Below are positions 43,440 to 53,191 of a stretch of DNA of 64,000 nt, piece by piece. Within the stretch, counting starts at the first letter, position 1. Each line of letters starts with the position of its first letter. The notes under the pieces are model-generated. The model was not told the DNA's origin, made no database searches, and worked only from the letters and a program-made list of their open reading frames with translations. Both the position numbers and the translations under genes were made by a program. This DNA is from Ruegeria sp. EL01 (lineage in GTDB: Bacteria > Pseudomonadota > Alphaproteobacteria > Rhodobacterales > Rhodobacteraceae): positions 103-64,102 of the forward strand of contig NZ_OMPS01000009.1 of assembly GCF_900313035.1 (NCBI RefSeq), given 5' to 3'.

Positions 43440-45836
43440 ATGAAATTCACTCTTTCCTGGCTCAAAGACCACCTGGACACGGATGCGTCGGTTGACGAAA
43501 TCGCCGAAACGCTGACCGATCTCGGCCTCGAAGTTGAAGAGATTGTAAATCCGGCGGACCGGCTGGCGGGCTTTATGCTGGGCTATGTGAAGCACGCCGA
43601 GAAACACCCCGACGCTGACAAACTGCGGGTGTGCACGGTCGAGACGGATGAGGGCGATCTGCAGATCATCTGTGGCGCGCCCAACGCGCGCGAAGGCATT
43701 ACGGTCGTGGTCTGCAAGCCGGGCATGTATATCCCCGGTCTGGATCTGACCATCAGCGTCGGCAAGATCCGCGGTGTTGAAAGCTTTGGCATGATGGCGT
43801 CCGAGCGTGAGCTGGAACTGTCTGAAGAACATGACGGTATTATCGAACTGCCTTCGGGAGACGTGGGTGACAAGTTCGTCGACTGGCTGTCCGAGAATGA
43901 TCCGTCCAAGGTTGATCCGATGATTGAGATTGCGATCACTCCGAACCGCCCGGACGCGCTGGGCGTGGCCGGGATTGCCCGCGATCTGGCAGCGCGTGGT
44001 CTGGGGACGCTGAAACAGCGGGACTATATTCCGGTGCCGGGTGATTTCGAAAGCCCGATCAAGGTTGCGATTGATGATGACACACTGGATGGGGCCCCGC
44101 ATTTCACCGGACGTCTGATCAGGGGCGTGAAGAACGGCCCCAGCCCTCAATGGCTGCAGGATCAGCTGACGTCTATTGGTTTGCGCCCAATCTCGGCTTT
44201 GGTGGACATCACCAACTATATGACTTTCGACTATAACCGCCCTTTGCACGTCTTTGATGCCGATAAGGTGCAGGGGAATCTACGCGTGCACCGCGCCGAA
44301 GGGGGCGAGCAGCTGGTTGCGCTGGATGAGAAAGAGTACACGCTGCAGCCCGGCATGATGGTGATTTCCGATGACAAAGGTCCGGAATCGATTGCCGGGA
44401 TCATGGGCGGCGCGGAAACCGGATGTACCGAGGAAACGGTCAACGTCTTCCTTGAAAGCGCGTTCTGGGATCACGTGCAGATCGCCCTGACCGGGCGTGC
44501 CTTGAAGATCAACTCGGACGCGCGGTATCGGTTCGAACGCGGCGTAGACCCCGAATACACGCTTGAAGGGCTGGAGCACGCGACCCAGATGATTCTGGAC
44601 ATCTGCGGCGGTGAGGCCTCGAAAGTTGTTGTTGCGGGCAAAGCACCGAAGCATTCACGGGCCTACAAGCTGGACGCGGAACGCGTGCAGTCACTGGTCG
44701 GCATGGAGATTCCGGAAAGCGATCAACGCCAGACCCTGACCCGTCTGGGTTTCCGCCTTGAAGGTGAGATGGCGCATGTGCCCAGTTGGCGCCCGGATAT
44801 CATGGGCGAGGCCGATCTGGTGGAAGAGGTCGCGCGGATTGCATCCCTGACCAAGTTGCAGGGCAAGCCACTGCCGCGCGTGACCGATGGTATCCCCAAG
44901 CCGGTGATGACGCCAGCACAGCGGCGCCAGTCGATGGCGCGACGCACCTGCGCGGCGCTGGGCTACAACGAATGCGTTTCGTACACATTTATCGATCAGG
45001 CCTCGGCCGCGTTGTTTGGCGGCGGGGATGAGGCGACACAGCTGGAAAACCCGATCTCCTCCGAGATGAGCCATATGCGCCCGGACCTGCTGCCGGGGCT
45101 ATTGCAGGCTGCCGCACGCAATCAGGCGCGCGGGTTTGCCGATCTGGCGCTGTTCGAGGTTGGACCGGTTTTCCATGACGGTGAGCCCGGCGAACAGAAT
45201 ACACAGATCACCGGTTTGCTTGTTGGTCGCGACGGGCCCAAAGATGTGCACGGCACGTCCCGCCCGGTAGACCTGTTCGATGCCAAGGCAGATGCCGAGG
45301 CGGTGCTGGCCGCCATAGGTGCGCCCGCCAAGGTTCAAATTTTGCGTGATGGCGATGTCTGGTGGCATCCGGGGCGTCACGGCAAGATTTGTCTGGGGCC
45401 AAAAAAGGTGCTGGGCGTGTTTGGCGAATTGCATCCGCGCGTGCTGCAGGCGATGGACATCAAAGGCCCGGCAATGGCATTTACCATCTGGCCGGACCAG
45501 GTGCCAATGCCACGCAAATCGGGTGCGACACGGTCGGCGCTGGAACTGCGCGATCTGCAAGCGGTCGAGCGTGACTTTGCCTTTGTTGTCGACGCGGATG
45601 TTGAGGCGCTGACACTGGTCAATGCTGCCTCAGGAGCGGACAAGGCGCTGATCGAGGATGTGCGCGTCTTTGACGAGTTTATCGGCGGCAGTGTTGGTGA
45701 GGGCAAGAAGTCTCTGGCCATCACAGTGCGATTGCAGCCTTCGGATGTGACGTTGAAGGAAAAGGATATTGAGGCGGTGGCCGAAAAGATCATTGCCAAG
45801 GTCACCAAGGCCACAGGCGGTGTTCTGCGGGCCTGA
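43440..45836 (+). CDS. pheT: Phenylalanine-tRNA ligase beta subunit
   Basis: 798-residue partner of PheS. N-terminal tRNA-binding OB domain about 38-150 (KHAEKHPDADKLRVCTVETDEG), B3/B4 editing domain about 210-380, B5 domain about 400-470, class II-like core about 480-690, and C-terminal anticodon-binding FDX-ACB domain about 705-798 (AVERDFAFVVDADVEALTLV...SLAITVRLQPSDVTLKEKDIE). Complete. Followed by a UUCG-loop terminator. Confidence 0.97.
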   Translation: MKFTLSWLKDHLDTDASVDEIAETLTDLGLEVEEIVNPADRLAGFMLGYVKHAEKHPDADKLRVCTVETDEGDLQIICGAPNAREGITVVVCKPGMYIPGLDLTISVGKIRGVESFGMMASERELELSEEHDGIIELPSGDVGDKFVDWLSENDPSKVDPMIEIAITPNRPDALGVAGIARDLAARGLGTLKQRDYIPVPGDFESPIKVAIDDDTLDGAPHFTGRLIRGVKNGPSPQWLQDQLTSIGLRPISALVDITNYMTFDYNRPLHVFDADKVQGNLRVHRAEGGEQLVALDEKEYTLQPGMMVISDDKGPESIAGIMGGAETGCTEETVNVFLESAFWDHVQIALTGRALKINSDARYRFERGVDPEYTLEGLEHATQMILDICGGEASKVVVAGKAPKHSRAYKLDAERVQSLVGMEIPESDQRQTLTRLGFRLEGEMAHVPSWRPDIMGEADLVEEVARIASLTKLQGKPLPRVTDGIPKPVMTPAQRRQSMARRTCAALGYNECVSYTFIDQASAALFGGGDEATQLENPISSEMSHMRPDLLPGLLQAAARNQARGFADLALFEVGPVFHDGEPGEQNTQITGLLVGRDGPKDVHGTSRPVDLFDAKADAEAVLAAIGAPAKVQILRDGDVWWHPGRHGKICLGPKKVLGVFGELHPRVLQAMDIKGPAMAFTIWPDQVPMPRKSGATRSALELRDLQAVERDFAFVVDADVEALTLVNAASGADKALIEDVRVFDEFIGGSVGEGKKSLAITVRLQPSDVTLKEKDIEAVAEKIIAKVTKATGGVLRA

Positions 45837-45859
45837 CCCGTATGACCTACGGCTGGAAG

Positions 45860-45877
45860 ACGCGCCTTCGGGAGCGT
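45860..45877 (+). terminator. Terminator after pheT
   Basis: ACGCGCC, loop TTCG, GGAGCGT then TTTTC: six base pairs with one internal mismatch closed by a stable C(UUCG)G tetraloop, 23 bp after the pheT stop and just before the end of the convergent LysR gene. Confidence 0.65.
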
Positions 45878-45880
45878 TTT

Positions 45881-46765
45881 CTATTTGGCCAGATAATCAG
45901 CCAGTAAATCGAAAACCAACCGGATGCGGCGGCTGGTGTGCAACTCGCGATGGGTGGTCAGCCAGATCGGGAAACTGATGGCTTCCATGTTGGGCATCAC
46001 ACGCTCAACACCCGGCGTTGTGTCGCCAACCGCCTCAGACATTGGCGCGATTCCAAAGCCTTGCTTGGCATATTCCCAAGACACGATGCCATTCTGCGAC
46101 CCAAGCCGAAAGTTGTCCTCGGTCAGGTGAATGCCAAGCGGGTCCAAATAGGCAATCATCTGGGCTGTATCGCCGAAGCTGATAAACTCATGTTTCGATA
46201 ACTCGGCGAGGGTCTTGGGGCGCCCAGCGCGGTTCAGATATTCGGTCGTGGCGTAAAAGTGCCCCGATGCCTCATGAACCAGTTTGGCGATCAGGTCGGG
46301 TTGGTCTGGGCGTATATGCCGGATGGCAATATCCGCCTCGCGTCGCATCAGATCACGGATGTCGTTAGAGGCGATGACGTCGATCCGCAGCCGCGGCGCC
46401 TGAGCGCGAAGTTCACGCAGAAGGTCAGGCAGGATGTATGCCGACATCACGTCGCTGGCGGTGATGCGCACCAGCCCTTCGATAGATTGTGCCTGACCCG
46501 ACGCCGTCAGCGCAATGTGGTTTGCTGCCTGACCCATTGCGCGGGTATGGTCCAGCAACTCGACCCCAGCCTGCGTGATTTGTAAGGTTCGTCCAATACG
46601 TTCGAACAGCATCACACCCAGATCCGCCTCTAGCGCTGCGATCTGCCGGCTGAGTGTCGGTTGTGTCTGCCCCAGCTGTCGGGCCGCGGCAGACAGCGAT
46701 CCGGTCTCAGCCGTCGCAAGAAACGCGCGAATGTGGTTCCAATCAAAATCGCCTAGGTTTGCCAT
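45881..46765 (-). CDS. LysR-family transcriptional regulator
   Basis: 294-residue LTTR. N-terminal winged helix-turn-helix WNHIRAFLATAETGSLSAAARQLGQTQPTLSRQIAALEADL; C-terminal LysR substrate-binding domain about 95-290. Divergent from a SAM-methyltransferase gene with 84 bp between, so that gene may be its target by the usual LTTR arrangement. Inducer unknown. Confidence 0.9.
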   Translation of the reverse strand: MANLGDFDWNHIRAFLATAETGSLSAAARQLGQTQPTLSRQIAALEADLGVMLFERIGRTLQITQAGVELLDHTRAMGQAANHIALTASGQAQSIEGLVRITASDVMSAYILPDLLRELRAQAPRLRIDVIASNDIRDLMRREADIAIRHIRPDQPDLIAKLVHEASGHFYATTEYLNRAGRPKTLAELSKHEFISFGDTAQMIAYLDPLGIHLTEDNFRLGSQNGIVSWEYAKQGFGIAPMSEAVGDTTPGVERVMPNMEAISFPIWLTTHRELHTSRRIRLVFDLLADYLAK

Positions 46766-46849
46766 GCAAATATGTATAAGGACTCTGCGGTTTTCGACAA
46801 TTCATATTCGATTGGTGCATGACTACCTTGCGCGCGAAGGAGATCGACG

Positions 46850-47488
46850 ATGACAACGACAACTGCAAAGTTCTGGGACGGTATTGCCGGTAAATACGCG
46901 CGCGCACCAATCCGCGACATGGAATCCTATGAGTACACTCTGGCGAGGACCCAGTCCTATTTGTCCAAGGAGCATAAGGTTTTGGAGCTTGGCTGCGGAA
47001 CGGGGTCAACAGCGCTGCTGCTTGCACCTTCCGTTTCACATATAACGGCGAGCGATTTTTCCGAAGGCATGCTCGAAGTTGGCCGGGCAAAGGCGAAAGC
47101 CGAAGGTGTCGATAATATCTCGTTCAGAAACGTGGATATTACCATGCCGAATGAGCGGCAGACCTATGATGCCATCCTGGGCTTCAACCTGTTTCACCTT
47201 GTACCGGATTTCGACAGGGTTTTTGCAGGCATTCATGCGCAACTGACGCCCGGCGGTGTGTTTATCTCGAAAACACCATGCCTTGCTCAGGGCGGTCTGG
47301 GGTTCAAGTTTGGTTTGCTGAAGCTTCTGTTGCCTGTGATGCAGCTGTTCGGCAAAGCGCCATTTGTCAATCAGTTTGATATCGATACTCTTGAAGCTGC
47401 TATCACCAAATCCGGGTTCACGATTGTCGAAAGTGGGAATTTTCCCGCGACTCCTCCGGCTCGGTATCTGGTGGCTCGCAAGGAATAG
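46850..47488 (+). CDS. Class I SAM-dependent methyltransferase
   Basis: 212-residue methyltransferase. SAM motif I HKVLELGCGTGSTALLLA at about 43-60, motif II region ASDFSEGMLEVGRAKA, then DAILGFNLFHLVPDF (motif post-II/III). Small-molecule substrate unknown. GAAGGAGAT precedes the ATG. Divergent from the LysR gene, which probably controls it. Confidence 0.85.
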   Translation: MTTTTAKFWDGIAGKYARAPIRDMESYEYTLARTQSYLSKEHKVLELGCGTGSTALLLAPSVSHITASDFSEGMLEVGRAKAKAEGVDNISFRNVDITMPNERQTYDAILGFNLFHLVPDFDRVFAGIHAQLTPGGVFISKTPCLAQGGLGFKFGLLKLLLPVMQLFGKAPFVNQFDIDTLEAAITKSGFTIVESGNFPATPPARYLVARKE

Positions 47489-47575
47489 CGAAAGTTTTAG
47501 CGGTTTCTTCACATTCCGCATTGGGCTTTGCCCGATTGCGACTTAAGTACATCTGAACGGAAAGCGGAGGGCGAG

Positions 47576-48025
47576 ATGGGCTTGAATGTGTATTTGTCGG
47601 GAGAGATTCACACCGACTGGCGCGAACAGATCATTGATGGGGCGCAAGGTCTGGATGTGACGTTCAACAGCCCGGTCACGGATCACGCAGCAAGCGATGA
47701 CTGCGGAGTCGCCGTTCTGGGCGCAGAGCCAAACAAGTATTGGCACGACCACAAGGGTGCGATGGTCAATGCAATCCGAACGCGCAAGGGAATTGCGGAT
47801 GCGGATGTTGTGGTTGTGCGCTTTGGCGACAAATACAAACAATGGAACGCCGCCTTTGACGCGGGCTACGCCGCTGCGTCAGGCAAATCACTGATCGTCT
47901 TGCATGGACCGGACCATCAGCACGCGCTGAAAGAGGTCGACGCGGCGGCGTTAGCTGTTGCTGAAGAGCCTGGCCAAGTGGTTGAGCTTCTGCGTTATGT
48001 ACTGACCGGAAAACTTCCGGAGTAG
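47576..48025 (+). CDS. YtoQ-family protein
   Basis: 149-residue protein. The N-terminal LNVYLSGEIHTDWREQI and later DADVVVVRFGDKYKQWNAAFDAGYAAASGKSLIVLHG are characteristic of YtoQ, related to nucleoside 2-deoxyribosyltransferase-like Rossmann folds. The ATG at 47576 follows GGAGGGCGAG; the frame opens 48 bases earlier. Function unknown. A strong hairpin follows. Confidence 0.85.
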   Translation: MGLNVYLSGEIHTDWREQIIDGAQGLDVTFNSPVTDHAASDDCGVAVLGAEPNKYWHDHKGAMVNAIRTRKGIADADVVVVRFGDKYKQWNAAFDAGYAAASGKSLIVLHGPDHQHALKEVDAAALAVAEEPGQVVELLRYVLTGKLPE

Positions 48026-48034
48026 GCGGCTGAT

Positions 48035-48060
48035 TCCGGGGCGGATGACGCCGCCCCGGA
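48035..48060. terminator. Bidirectional hairpin between ytoQ and GST genes
   Basis: TCCGGGGCGG, loop ATGACG, CCGCCCCGGA: perfect 10-bp stem between convergent genes. Confidence 0.6.
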
Positions 48061-48079
48061 CCATGTTGTGGAGTCGGTC

Positions 48080-48781
48080 TTATTGATCCCGAGCTGGGAT
48101 GTTTTTGCCCCGTTGCACGGCGGGGCGCGCAAAGAAGCGCTCGACATAGGCCACTGCGTTGGCGTGATCGTCCCAGCCGACGACATCTTTTGCGCCATAG
48201 AAGTCCAGCGCATTCAGCCAGGGCGCAATTGCGATGTCGGCGATTGAAAACTCGCCAGCAATCCAATCCTGTCCCTCCAACTGCTGGTCTACGACATTCA
48301 ACAAGCGTTTGGCTTCGTTGATGTACCGTTCGCGCGGGCGGGGATCTTCGATTTCGCTTCCTACGAATTTATAGAAAAAGCCCAGCTGCCCGAACATTGG
48401 ACCCAGTCCTCCCATCTGAAACATCAGCCACTGGGTGATACGGTGTTTGTCAGATTGGGTTTGCCCCAGAAACTTGCCGCTTTTCTCGGCCAGGTACAGC
48501 AGGATTGCGCCGCTTTCGAACAAACCAATCGGATGCCCGTCAGGCCCGTTGGGATCAATGATCGCCGGTATTTTGTTGTTGGGGTTGAGGGACAGGAACT
48601 GAGGGCTTTTTACATCGGCATCGGCCAGCGTGACCAGATGTGCCTCGTAAGGCAGGCCGGTTTCCTCAAGCATGATCGAGGCTTTGACACCATTCGGTGT
48701 TGGGTAAGAGTACAGCTGAATGACCGACGGATCCTTGGCTGGCCATCTTTCACCTACGGAAAATTGCGCATTCTGAGTCAT
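48080..48781 (-). CDS. Glutathione S-transferase family (YghU-like)
   Basis: 233-residue GST of the Nu/YghU type. Thioredoxin-like N-terminal domain with the TPN motif in LYSYPTPNGVKASIMLEETGLPYE, NNKIPAIIDPNG and FESGAILLYLAEKSG (glutathione site), then the all-helical domain including GEFSIADIAIAPWLNAL. The ATG at 48781 has AGGAG ahead; the frame opens 21 bases earlier. Such enzymes reduce peroxides or disulfides with glutathione. Confidence 0.88.
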   Translation of the reverse strand: MTQNAQFSVGERWPAKDPSVIQLYSYPTPNGVKASIMLEETGLPYEAHLVTLADADVKSPQFLSLNPNNKIPAIIDPNGPDGHPIGLFESGAILLYLAEKSGKFLGQTQSDKHRITQWLMFQMGGLGPMFGQLGFFYKFVGSEIEDPRPRERYINEAKRLLNVVDQQLEGQDWIAGEFSIADIAIAPWLNALDFYGAKDVVGWDDHANAVAYVERFFARPAVQRGKNIPARDQ

Positions 48782-48927
48782 GGTGTCTCCTGAAATCGAC
48801 ATACTGGGGAAATTTAAGTAAGGTTTCCCATAAAAACACGCGTGTTAGCATGCTGTTTGCGCACAATTGACCTGCGCTAACGCGCCAAAAAGACAAAAGA
48901 AACGATAATTCAACAGCGAGGGACGCA

Positions 48928-49356
48928 ATGCTCGAAGAATTCAAGACCTTTATCGCCAAAGGCAATGTCATGGACATGGCTGTTGGTATCATCATCGGAG
49001 CGGCTTTCACCGCTATCGTAACCTCACTTGTGGGCGATCTGATCAATCCGCTGATTGGTTTGGTCACCGGCGGGGTAGATTTCACCAACAACTATGCTGT
49101 TCTGGCCGGTGACGTGGCCGAAGGTGCAAGCCTGGAAGCCGCTCGGGAAACCGGAGCGTCGGTGTTTGCATATGGTGCCTTCATCATGGCGATCGTCAAC
49201 TTTCTTATCATCGCTTGGGTGGTTTTCATGCTGGTGAAAATGGTCAACCGTGTCAAAGACGCGGCTGCCGAGGAAGAAGAAGCCGCAGAAGAAGCACCTG
49301 CTGGCCCCAGCGAGCTGGACATTCTCATGGAAATCCGCGACGCGTTGAAGAAGTAA
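48928..49356 (+). CDS. mscL: Large-conductance mechanosensitive channel
   Basis: 142-residue inner-membrane channel that opens on hypo-osmotic shock. TM1 [22 protein letters not shown], periplasmic loop with [11 protein letters not shown]2 [26 protein letters not shown], then an acidic segment ([10 protein letters not shown]) and the C-terminal helix [13 protein letters not shown]. Normal length. An MscS-type channel gene follows after 94 bp. Confidence 0.95.
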   Translation: MLEEFKTFIAKGNVMDMAVGIIIGAAFTAIVTSLVGDLINPLIGLVTGGVDFTNNYAVLAGDVAEGASLEAARETGASVFAYGAFIMAIVNFLIIAWVVFMLVKMVNRVKDAAAEEEEAAEEAPAGPSELDILMEIRDALKK

Positions 49357-49380
49357 GAAATACCGTGTGTTACATGGTTT

Positions 49381-49403
49381 GGCCCTGCCGAGTTGGTGGG
49401 GCC
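49381..49403 (+). terminator. Possible terminator after mscL
   Basis: GGCCCTGCC, loop GAGTT, GGTGGGGCC followed by GTTTAG. Seven of nine pairs. Weak, so partial read-through into the MscS-type gene is possible. Confidence 0.4.
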
Positions 49404-49450
49404 GTTTAGTGATTTTCTGCAACAACCTTTAGAAAACAAGGACAACACAG

Positions 49451-50257
49451 ATGGATCAGGCTGTGGATATGGCGGGTCAGGCATGGCCCATTATGATGAG
49501 CGCTGGCAAGGCTTTGATTGTTCTGGTGCTGGGGTGGATCCTGGCAGGTGCGATCGCGGGTATGGTCCGACGCCGTATCAACAAGACACCTCAGATTGAC
49601 CCGACACTTGGGAATTTCGCGGCGAGCGTTGTGAAATGGGTGATCCTTGCCATGGTGCTGGTCGCCGTTTTGGGGATATTTGGGATCGAGGCCACAAGTA
49701 TCGTCGCCATCCTGGGCGCGGCTTCGTTGGCCATTGGTCTGGCGCTGCAAGGCACTCTCAGCGATTTGGCGGCTGGGGTCATGTTGGTTGTCTTCCGCCC
49801 CTACAGGTTGGGTCAGTATGTGGACATTGGTGGAACCGCAGGAACGGTGCGGGATCTGAACCTGTTTACCACCGAGCTGGTGACGCCGGATAATGTGCAG
49901 ATCATCGTGCCGAATGGGCAAGCGTGGGGATCGGTCATCACTAATTTCTCGGCCCATGACACACGCAGGGTCGATCTGGTGTTTGGCATTGACTATGGCG
50001 ACAATGCTGACGAGGCGATGAAGATCATTCTGGACATCGCCAAGGCGGATGGTCGCGTTCACGCCGATCCCGAGCCTTGGGTACGGGTCACAAATCTGGG
50101 CGACAGTTCGGTCGATCTGACGGCGCGTCTGTGGTGCAACGCAGCGGATTACTGGGACGTTAAGTTTGAGACGACCAAGACCGTGAAAGAGGCCTTTGAC
50201 AGTAAAGGGGTTTCAATTCCCTATCCGCATTCTGTGGAAATTCAAAAACAGGCCTAA
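49451..50257 (+). CDS. Small-conductance mechanosensitive channel (MscS family)
   Basis: 268-residue MscS-type channel. Three membrane segments, with TM3 and the beta-domain signature GAASLAIGLALQGTLSDLAAGVMLVVFRPYRLGQYVDIGG at about 100-140, then the cytoplasmic vestibule domain. Minimal length as E. coli MscS. With mscL it forms an osmotic-safety pair. Confidence 0.92.
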   Translation: MDQAVDMAGQAWPIMMSAGKALIVLVLGWILAGAIAGMVRRRINKTPQIDPTLGNFAASVVKWVILAMVLVAVLGIFGIEATSIVAILGAASLAIGLALQGTLSDLAAGVMLVVFRPYRLGQYVDIGGTAGTVRDLNLFTTELVTPDNVQIIVPNGQAWGSVITNFSAHDTRRVDLVFGIDYGDNADEAMKIILDIAKADGRVHADPEPWVRVTNLGDSSVDLTARLWCNAADYWDVKFETTKTVKEAFDSKGVSIPYPHSVEIQKQA

Positions 50258-50357
50258 GGGCTTCCGCCCGTCAATTGGGCTTACATATTGACCTCTTCCC
50301 ATTGGGGGGCCACTTCGGCACCCCCAACGCTGTTATAGCCCGTGTCAAAGGCGTTTA

Positions 50358-51476
50358 TTAGGCTTTGATGACGACGTTTGGTGAAACGACATCGATACCC
50401 AATGCCTTGCCAACGGCGTAGTAGGTCAACTGACCGGCGTGAACATTCAGACCTGCCAGCAAATGTGGGTCGTCCTGACACGCTTGTTTCCAGCCTTTGT
50501 CCGCAAGTGACAGCATGAAGGGCATTGTCGCGTTACCCAATGCAATGGTCGACGTGCGTGCAACCGCCCCCGGCATGTTGGCAACGCAATAGTGCATCAC
50601 ACCATCCACGTCGTAGATCGGATCGGCATGGGTCGTCGCCCGCGATGTTTCAAAACAACCGCCCTGATCGATGGCAACATCCACCAGAACCGCACCGGGC
50701 TTCATGGTTGAAAGCTGCTGACGCGTGACCAGTTTAGGGGCTGCGGCACCGGGGATTAACACCGCACCGATAACCATGTCGGCGGTCTGGATCAGTTCAG
50801 CAGTTGCACCGGCGGTCGAGTACTGGTTCTTGAACACGCCGCCAAATACATCGTCCAGATATCGCAGCCGTGGCAGCGAACGATCCAGTACAGTGACGTC
50901 CGCCCCCATACCGGCGGCGATCTTGGCTGCATGGGTGCCAACGACGCCGCCACCGATGACCACGACATTGGCGGGGCCCACACCTGGAACGCCGCCCATA
51001 AGGACGCCGCGACCGCCATTGGCTTTTTGCAGGGTCCATGAACCGACCTGAGGCGCAAGCCGACCTGCAACTTCGGACATCGGAGCCAGCAGCGGCAGAC
51101 CGCCACTGGCATCTGTGACGGTCTCATAGGCGATCGCCGTGCACCCAGATTCGATCAGGTCATGTGTCTGGTCCGGGTCGGGGGCCAGATGCAGATAGGT
51201 GAACAGCAATTGCCCTTCCCGCAGCATCTTGCGCTCAACCGCTTGTGGTTCCTTGACCTTCACGATCATGTCGGCCGTTGCAAAAACCTCTTCCGCGGTG
51301 TCCACAATGCGGGCTCCGGCCGCGACATAGGCCTCGTTTTCAAAGCCTGCGCCGATCCCGGCTCCGGTTTCGATCAGCACTTCATGACCGCGCGCAGCCG
51401 CTTCCTGAGCAGCGTTAGGGGTCATGCCGACGCGGAATTCCTGAGGTTTGATTTCCTTGGGGCAACCGATTTTCAT
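50358..51476 (-). CDS. ald: Alanine dehydrogenase
   Basis: 372-residue NAD-dependent enzyme interconverting alanine with pyruvate and ammonia. N-terminal [20 protein letters not shown], catalytic [10 protein letters not shown] (Lys) and [14 protein letters not shown] (His), and the NAD site [27 protein letters not shown]. Normal length. Divergent from an Lrp-type gene 136 bp away, the usual ald arrangement. Confidence 0.95.
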   Translation of the reverse strand: MKIGCPKEIKPQEFRVGMTPNAAQEAAARGHEVLIETGAGIGAGFENEAYVAAGARIVDTAEEVFATADMIVKVKEPQAVERKMLREGQLLFTYLHLAPDPDQTHDLIESGCTAIAYETVTDASGGLPLLAPMSEVAGRLAPQVGSWTLQKANGGRGVLMGGVPGVGPANVVVIGGGVVGTHAAKIAAGMGADVTVLDRSLPRLRYLDDVFGGVFKNQYSTAGATAELIQTADMVIGAVLIPGAAAPKLVTRQQLSTMKPGAVLVDVAIDQGGCFETSRATTHADPIYDVDGVMHYCVANMPGAVARTSTIALGNATMPFMLSLADKGWKQACQDDPHLLAGLNVHAGQLTYYAVGKALGIDVVSPNVVIKA

Positions 51477-51612
51477 TTGTGGTCTCCGTTTATAAACTGC
51501 CTAAATTATGTGCATTTCTCGGCGCAATTTTTGTGAAACAAAACGTGCCTTTGGGCTTACTTTTGGAAGAAACTCCCGTAAAATCTAAACTTGTTGCAAT
51601 GGATGTGCGTCA

Positions 51613-52071
51613 ATGAGCTTAGACACGACAGATCGTAAGATTCTGACTGCCCTTCAGAGAAATGGCCGCATGTCGAATGCGGAACTGTCCGAGCAAGTGA
51701 ATCTATCGCCATCGGCATGTCATCGCCGTGTGCAGCGGTTGGAGTTTGATGGGTATATCCGCAACTACGTGGCCCTGCTGGATGCCCGAAAAATGAATGT
51801 TCCCACGACCGTGTTTGTCGAGATCACGTTGCAGGGACAGGCCGAGGAAGTTCTGGAAGCGTTCGAAAAGGCCGTCGCGCGTATTCCGGATGTGCTCGAA
51901 TGCCATCTGATGGCGGGTACGGCGGATTACATCCTGAAAGTGGTTGCTGAAAACACCGAAGACTTTGCCCGCATTCACCGCCAGTATCTGTCGCGGTTGC
52001 CAGGGGTTGCCCAGATGCAGAGTTCTTTTGCCCTGCGTACAGTTTTCAAAACCACGGCTTTGCCTGTCTGA
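51613..52071 (+). CDS. Lrp/AsnC-family regulator, probably of ald
   Basis: 152-residue regulator. N-terminal helix-turn-helix DRKILTALQRNGRMSNAELSEQVNLSPSACHRRVQRLE; C-terminal RAM ligand domain with VPTTVFVEITLQG and CHLMAGTADYILKVVAE. Such AldR-type proteins activate or repress the divergent alanine dehydrogenase in response to alanine. Its operators would lie in 51477-51612. Confidence 0.9.
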   Translation: MSLDTTDRKILTALQRNGRMSNAELSEQVNLSPSACHRRVQRLEFDGYIRNYVALLDARKMNVPTTVFVEITLQGQAEEVLEAFEKAVARIPDVLECHLMAGTADYILKVVAENTEDFARIHRQYLSRLPGVAQMQSSFALRTVFKTTALPV

Positions 52072-52075
52072 TATC

Positions 52076-52915
52076 TTAGATGGGACCGGGATACGTGAAA
52101 AGGGCGAGATGGAGGAAATTGAACCCGAAATGCATTGCCACTGGCACCCATAGACGACCGGTTGCAAAGTAAGCCAGCCCAAGCCCCATCCCCAGAAGCG
52201 CCGCAAACGCCACCAGCTCAGGCCCGCCGCCGATATGAGCAAGGCCAAACAACAAGCTGGCGACGGCGATCCCCCAGGCGGCCCCTATCTTGGACGCTAG
52301 TAGTGCCTGAAGATAGCCACGAAAGAACGCCTCTTCCGCCAAGCAGGTCAGAAACAGGTTCGAGAAGGCAAAGATCAACCACCAGGACGGCAGGCCAAGC
52401 TCAAGTCGAACGGCTCCGAAATAAAAGCCCAAAGCAGATAGGAGAGGGAGAAATCCGATCCCAAGAATAAGGGACGCGATGCGGGTTCTTTGGTGGCTGT
52501 TCAACATTCCAGGGCAGACCAACAGGACCGCAAAAAGCACCGTTGGCTTGTCGACGTTCAGGAACATCGTGAAAGCCGAGCTGTCGACACCTGACGTCAC
52601 CTGATCCAGAATACGCAAGTTGTTGAACCCGGGCAAAAGATGCGCACCCAGGGCCAAACACCAAAGTATCAGTGCAATATGCCCGATGGCGGCGCTCCAG
52701 CCCGATTGGCGCCGTAGGTGGAACGCGCCCAGCAAACCAATGCCCACGAGTGCAGTGGCCAGCAGCGACATCAGCCCGATGATCAAAGAGATCATCCCGA
52801 ACAAAGCCAGCAAAGACAGGCTAAGGGCGGATCGCCCGGCGAAAGCCGCCACTTGCGCGGTTGCCAGGATCAGCCAAGGCCAGATCTCAGGCAGGAGAGA
52901 GAGAAATTGCGTCAC
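52076..52915 (-). CDS. CPBP-family intramembrane metalloprotease
   Basis: 279-residue membrane protein with eight or so membrane segments. CPBP/Abi motifs: EEAFFRGYLQALL (motif 1, EExxxR), LLFGLAHIGGGP (motif 2 His) and MHFGFNFLHLAL (motif 3). I start at GTG 52915 (VTQFLSLLPEIWPWL); the frame is open 435 bases farther upstream, but that part is hydrophilic and lies in the ppk2 promoter region. Substrate unknown; relatives process CAAX proteins or bacteriocin precursors. Confidence 0.8.
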   Translation of the reverse strand: MTQFLSLLPEIWPWLILATAQVAAFAGRSALSLSLLALFGMISLIIGLMSLLATALVGIGLLGAFHLRRQSGWSAAIGHIALILWCLALGAHLLPGFNNLRILDQVTSGVDSSAFTMFLNVDKPTVLFAVLLVCPGMLNSHQRTRIASLILGIGFLPLLSALGFYFGAVRLELGLPSWWLIFAFSNLFLTCLAEEAFFRGYLQALLASKIGAAWGIAVASLLFGLAHIGGGPELVAFAALLGMGLGLAYFATGRLWVPVAMHFGFNFLHLALFTYPGPI

Positions 52916-53191
52916 GCCTATCTCATTGGTTTGAGTCTGTTTGTGATGTCGCGCAAGTGCACCTCTGTACAAGACACGAATTTGATCTACAGCGGCAATG
53001 CCCCCGCAATGCGTCAATTCTAACGCTTGTATCCCCGGGGCGAGACGTTCACATTCATTCGGATACGGCACGGCTACCCCAGTGCCGAAAGTGCTTTGCA
53101 GGTTCGATCCGGGCAAGCCAGGGCATTGCGGTGACATCATTTTATCAGATGACATCAGGCAGTTACACACACCCGGTACGGTGCGAACCCG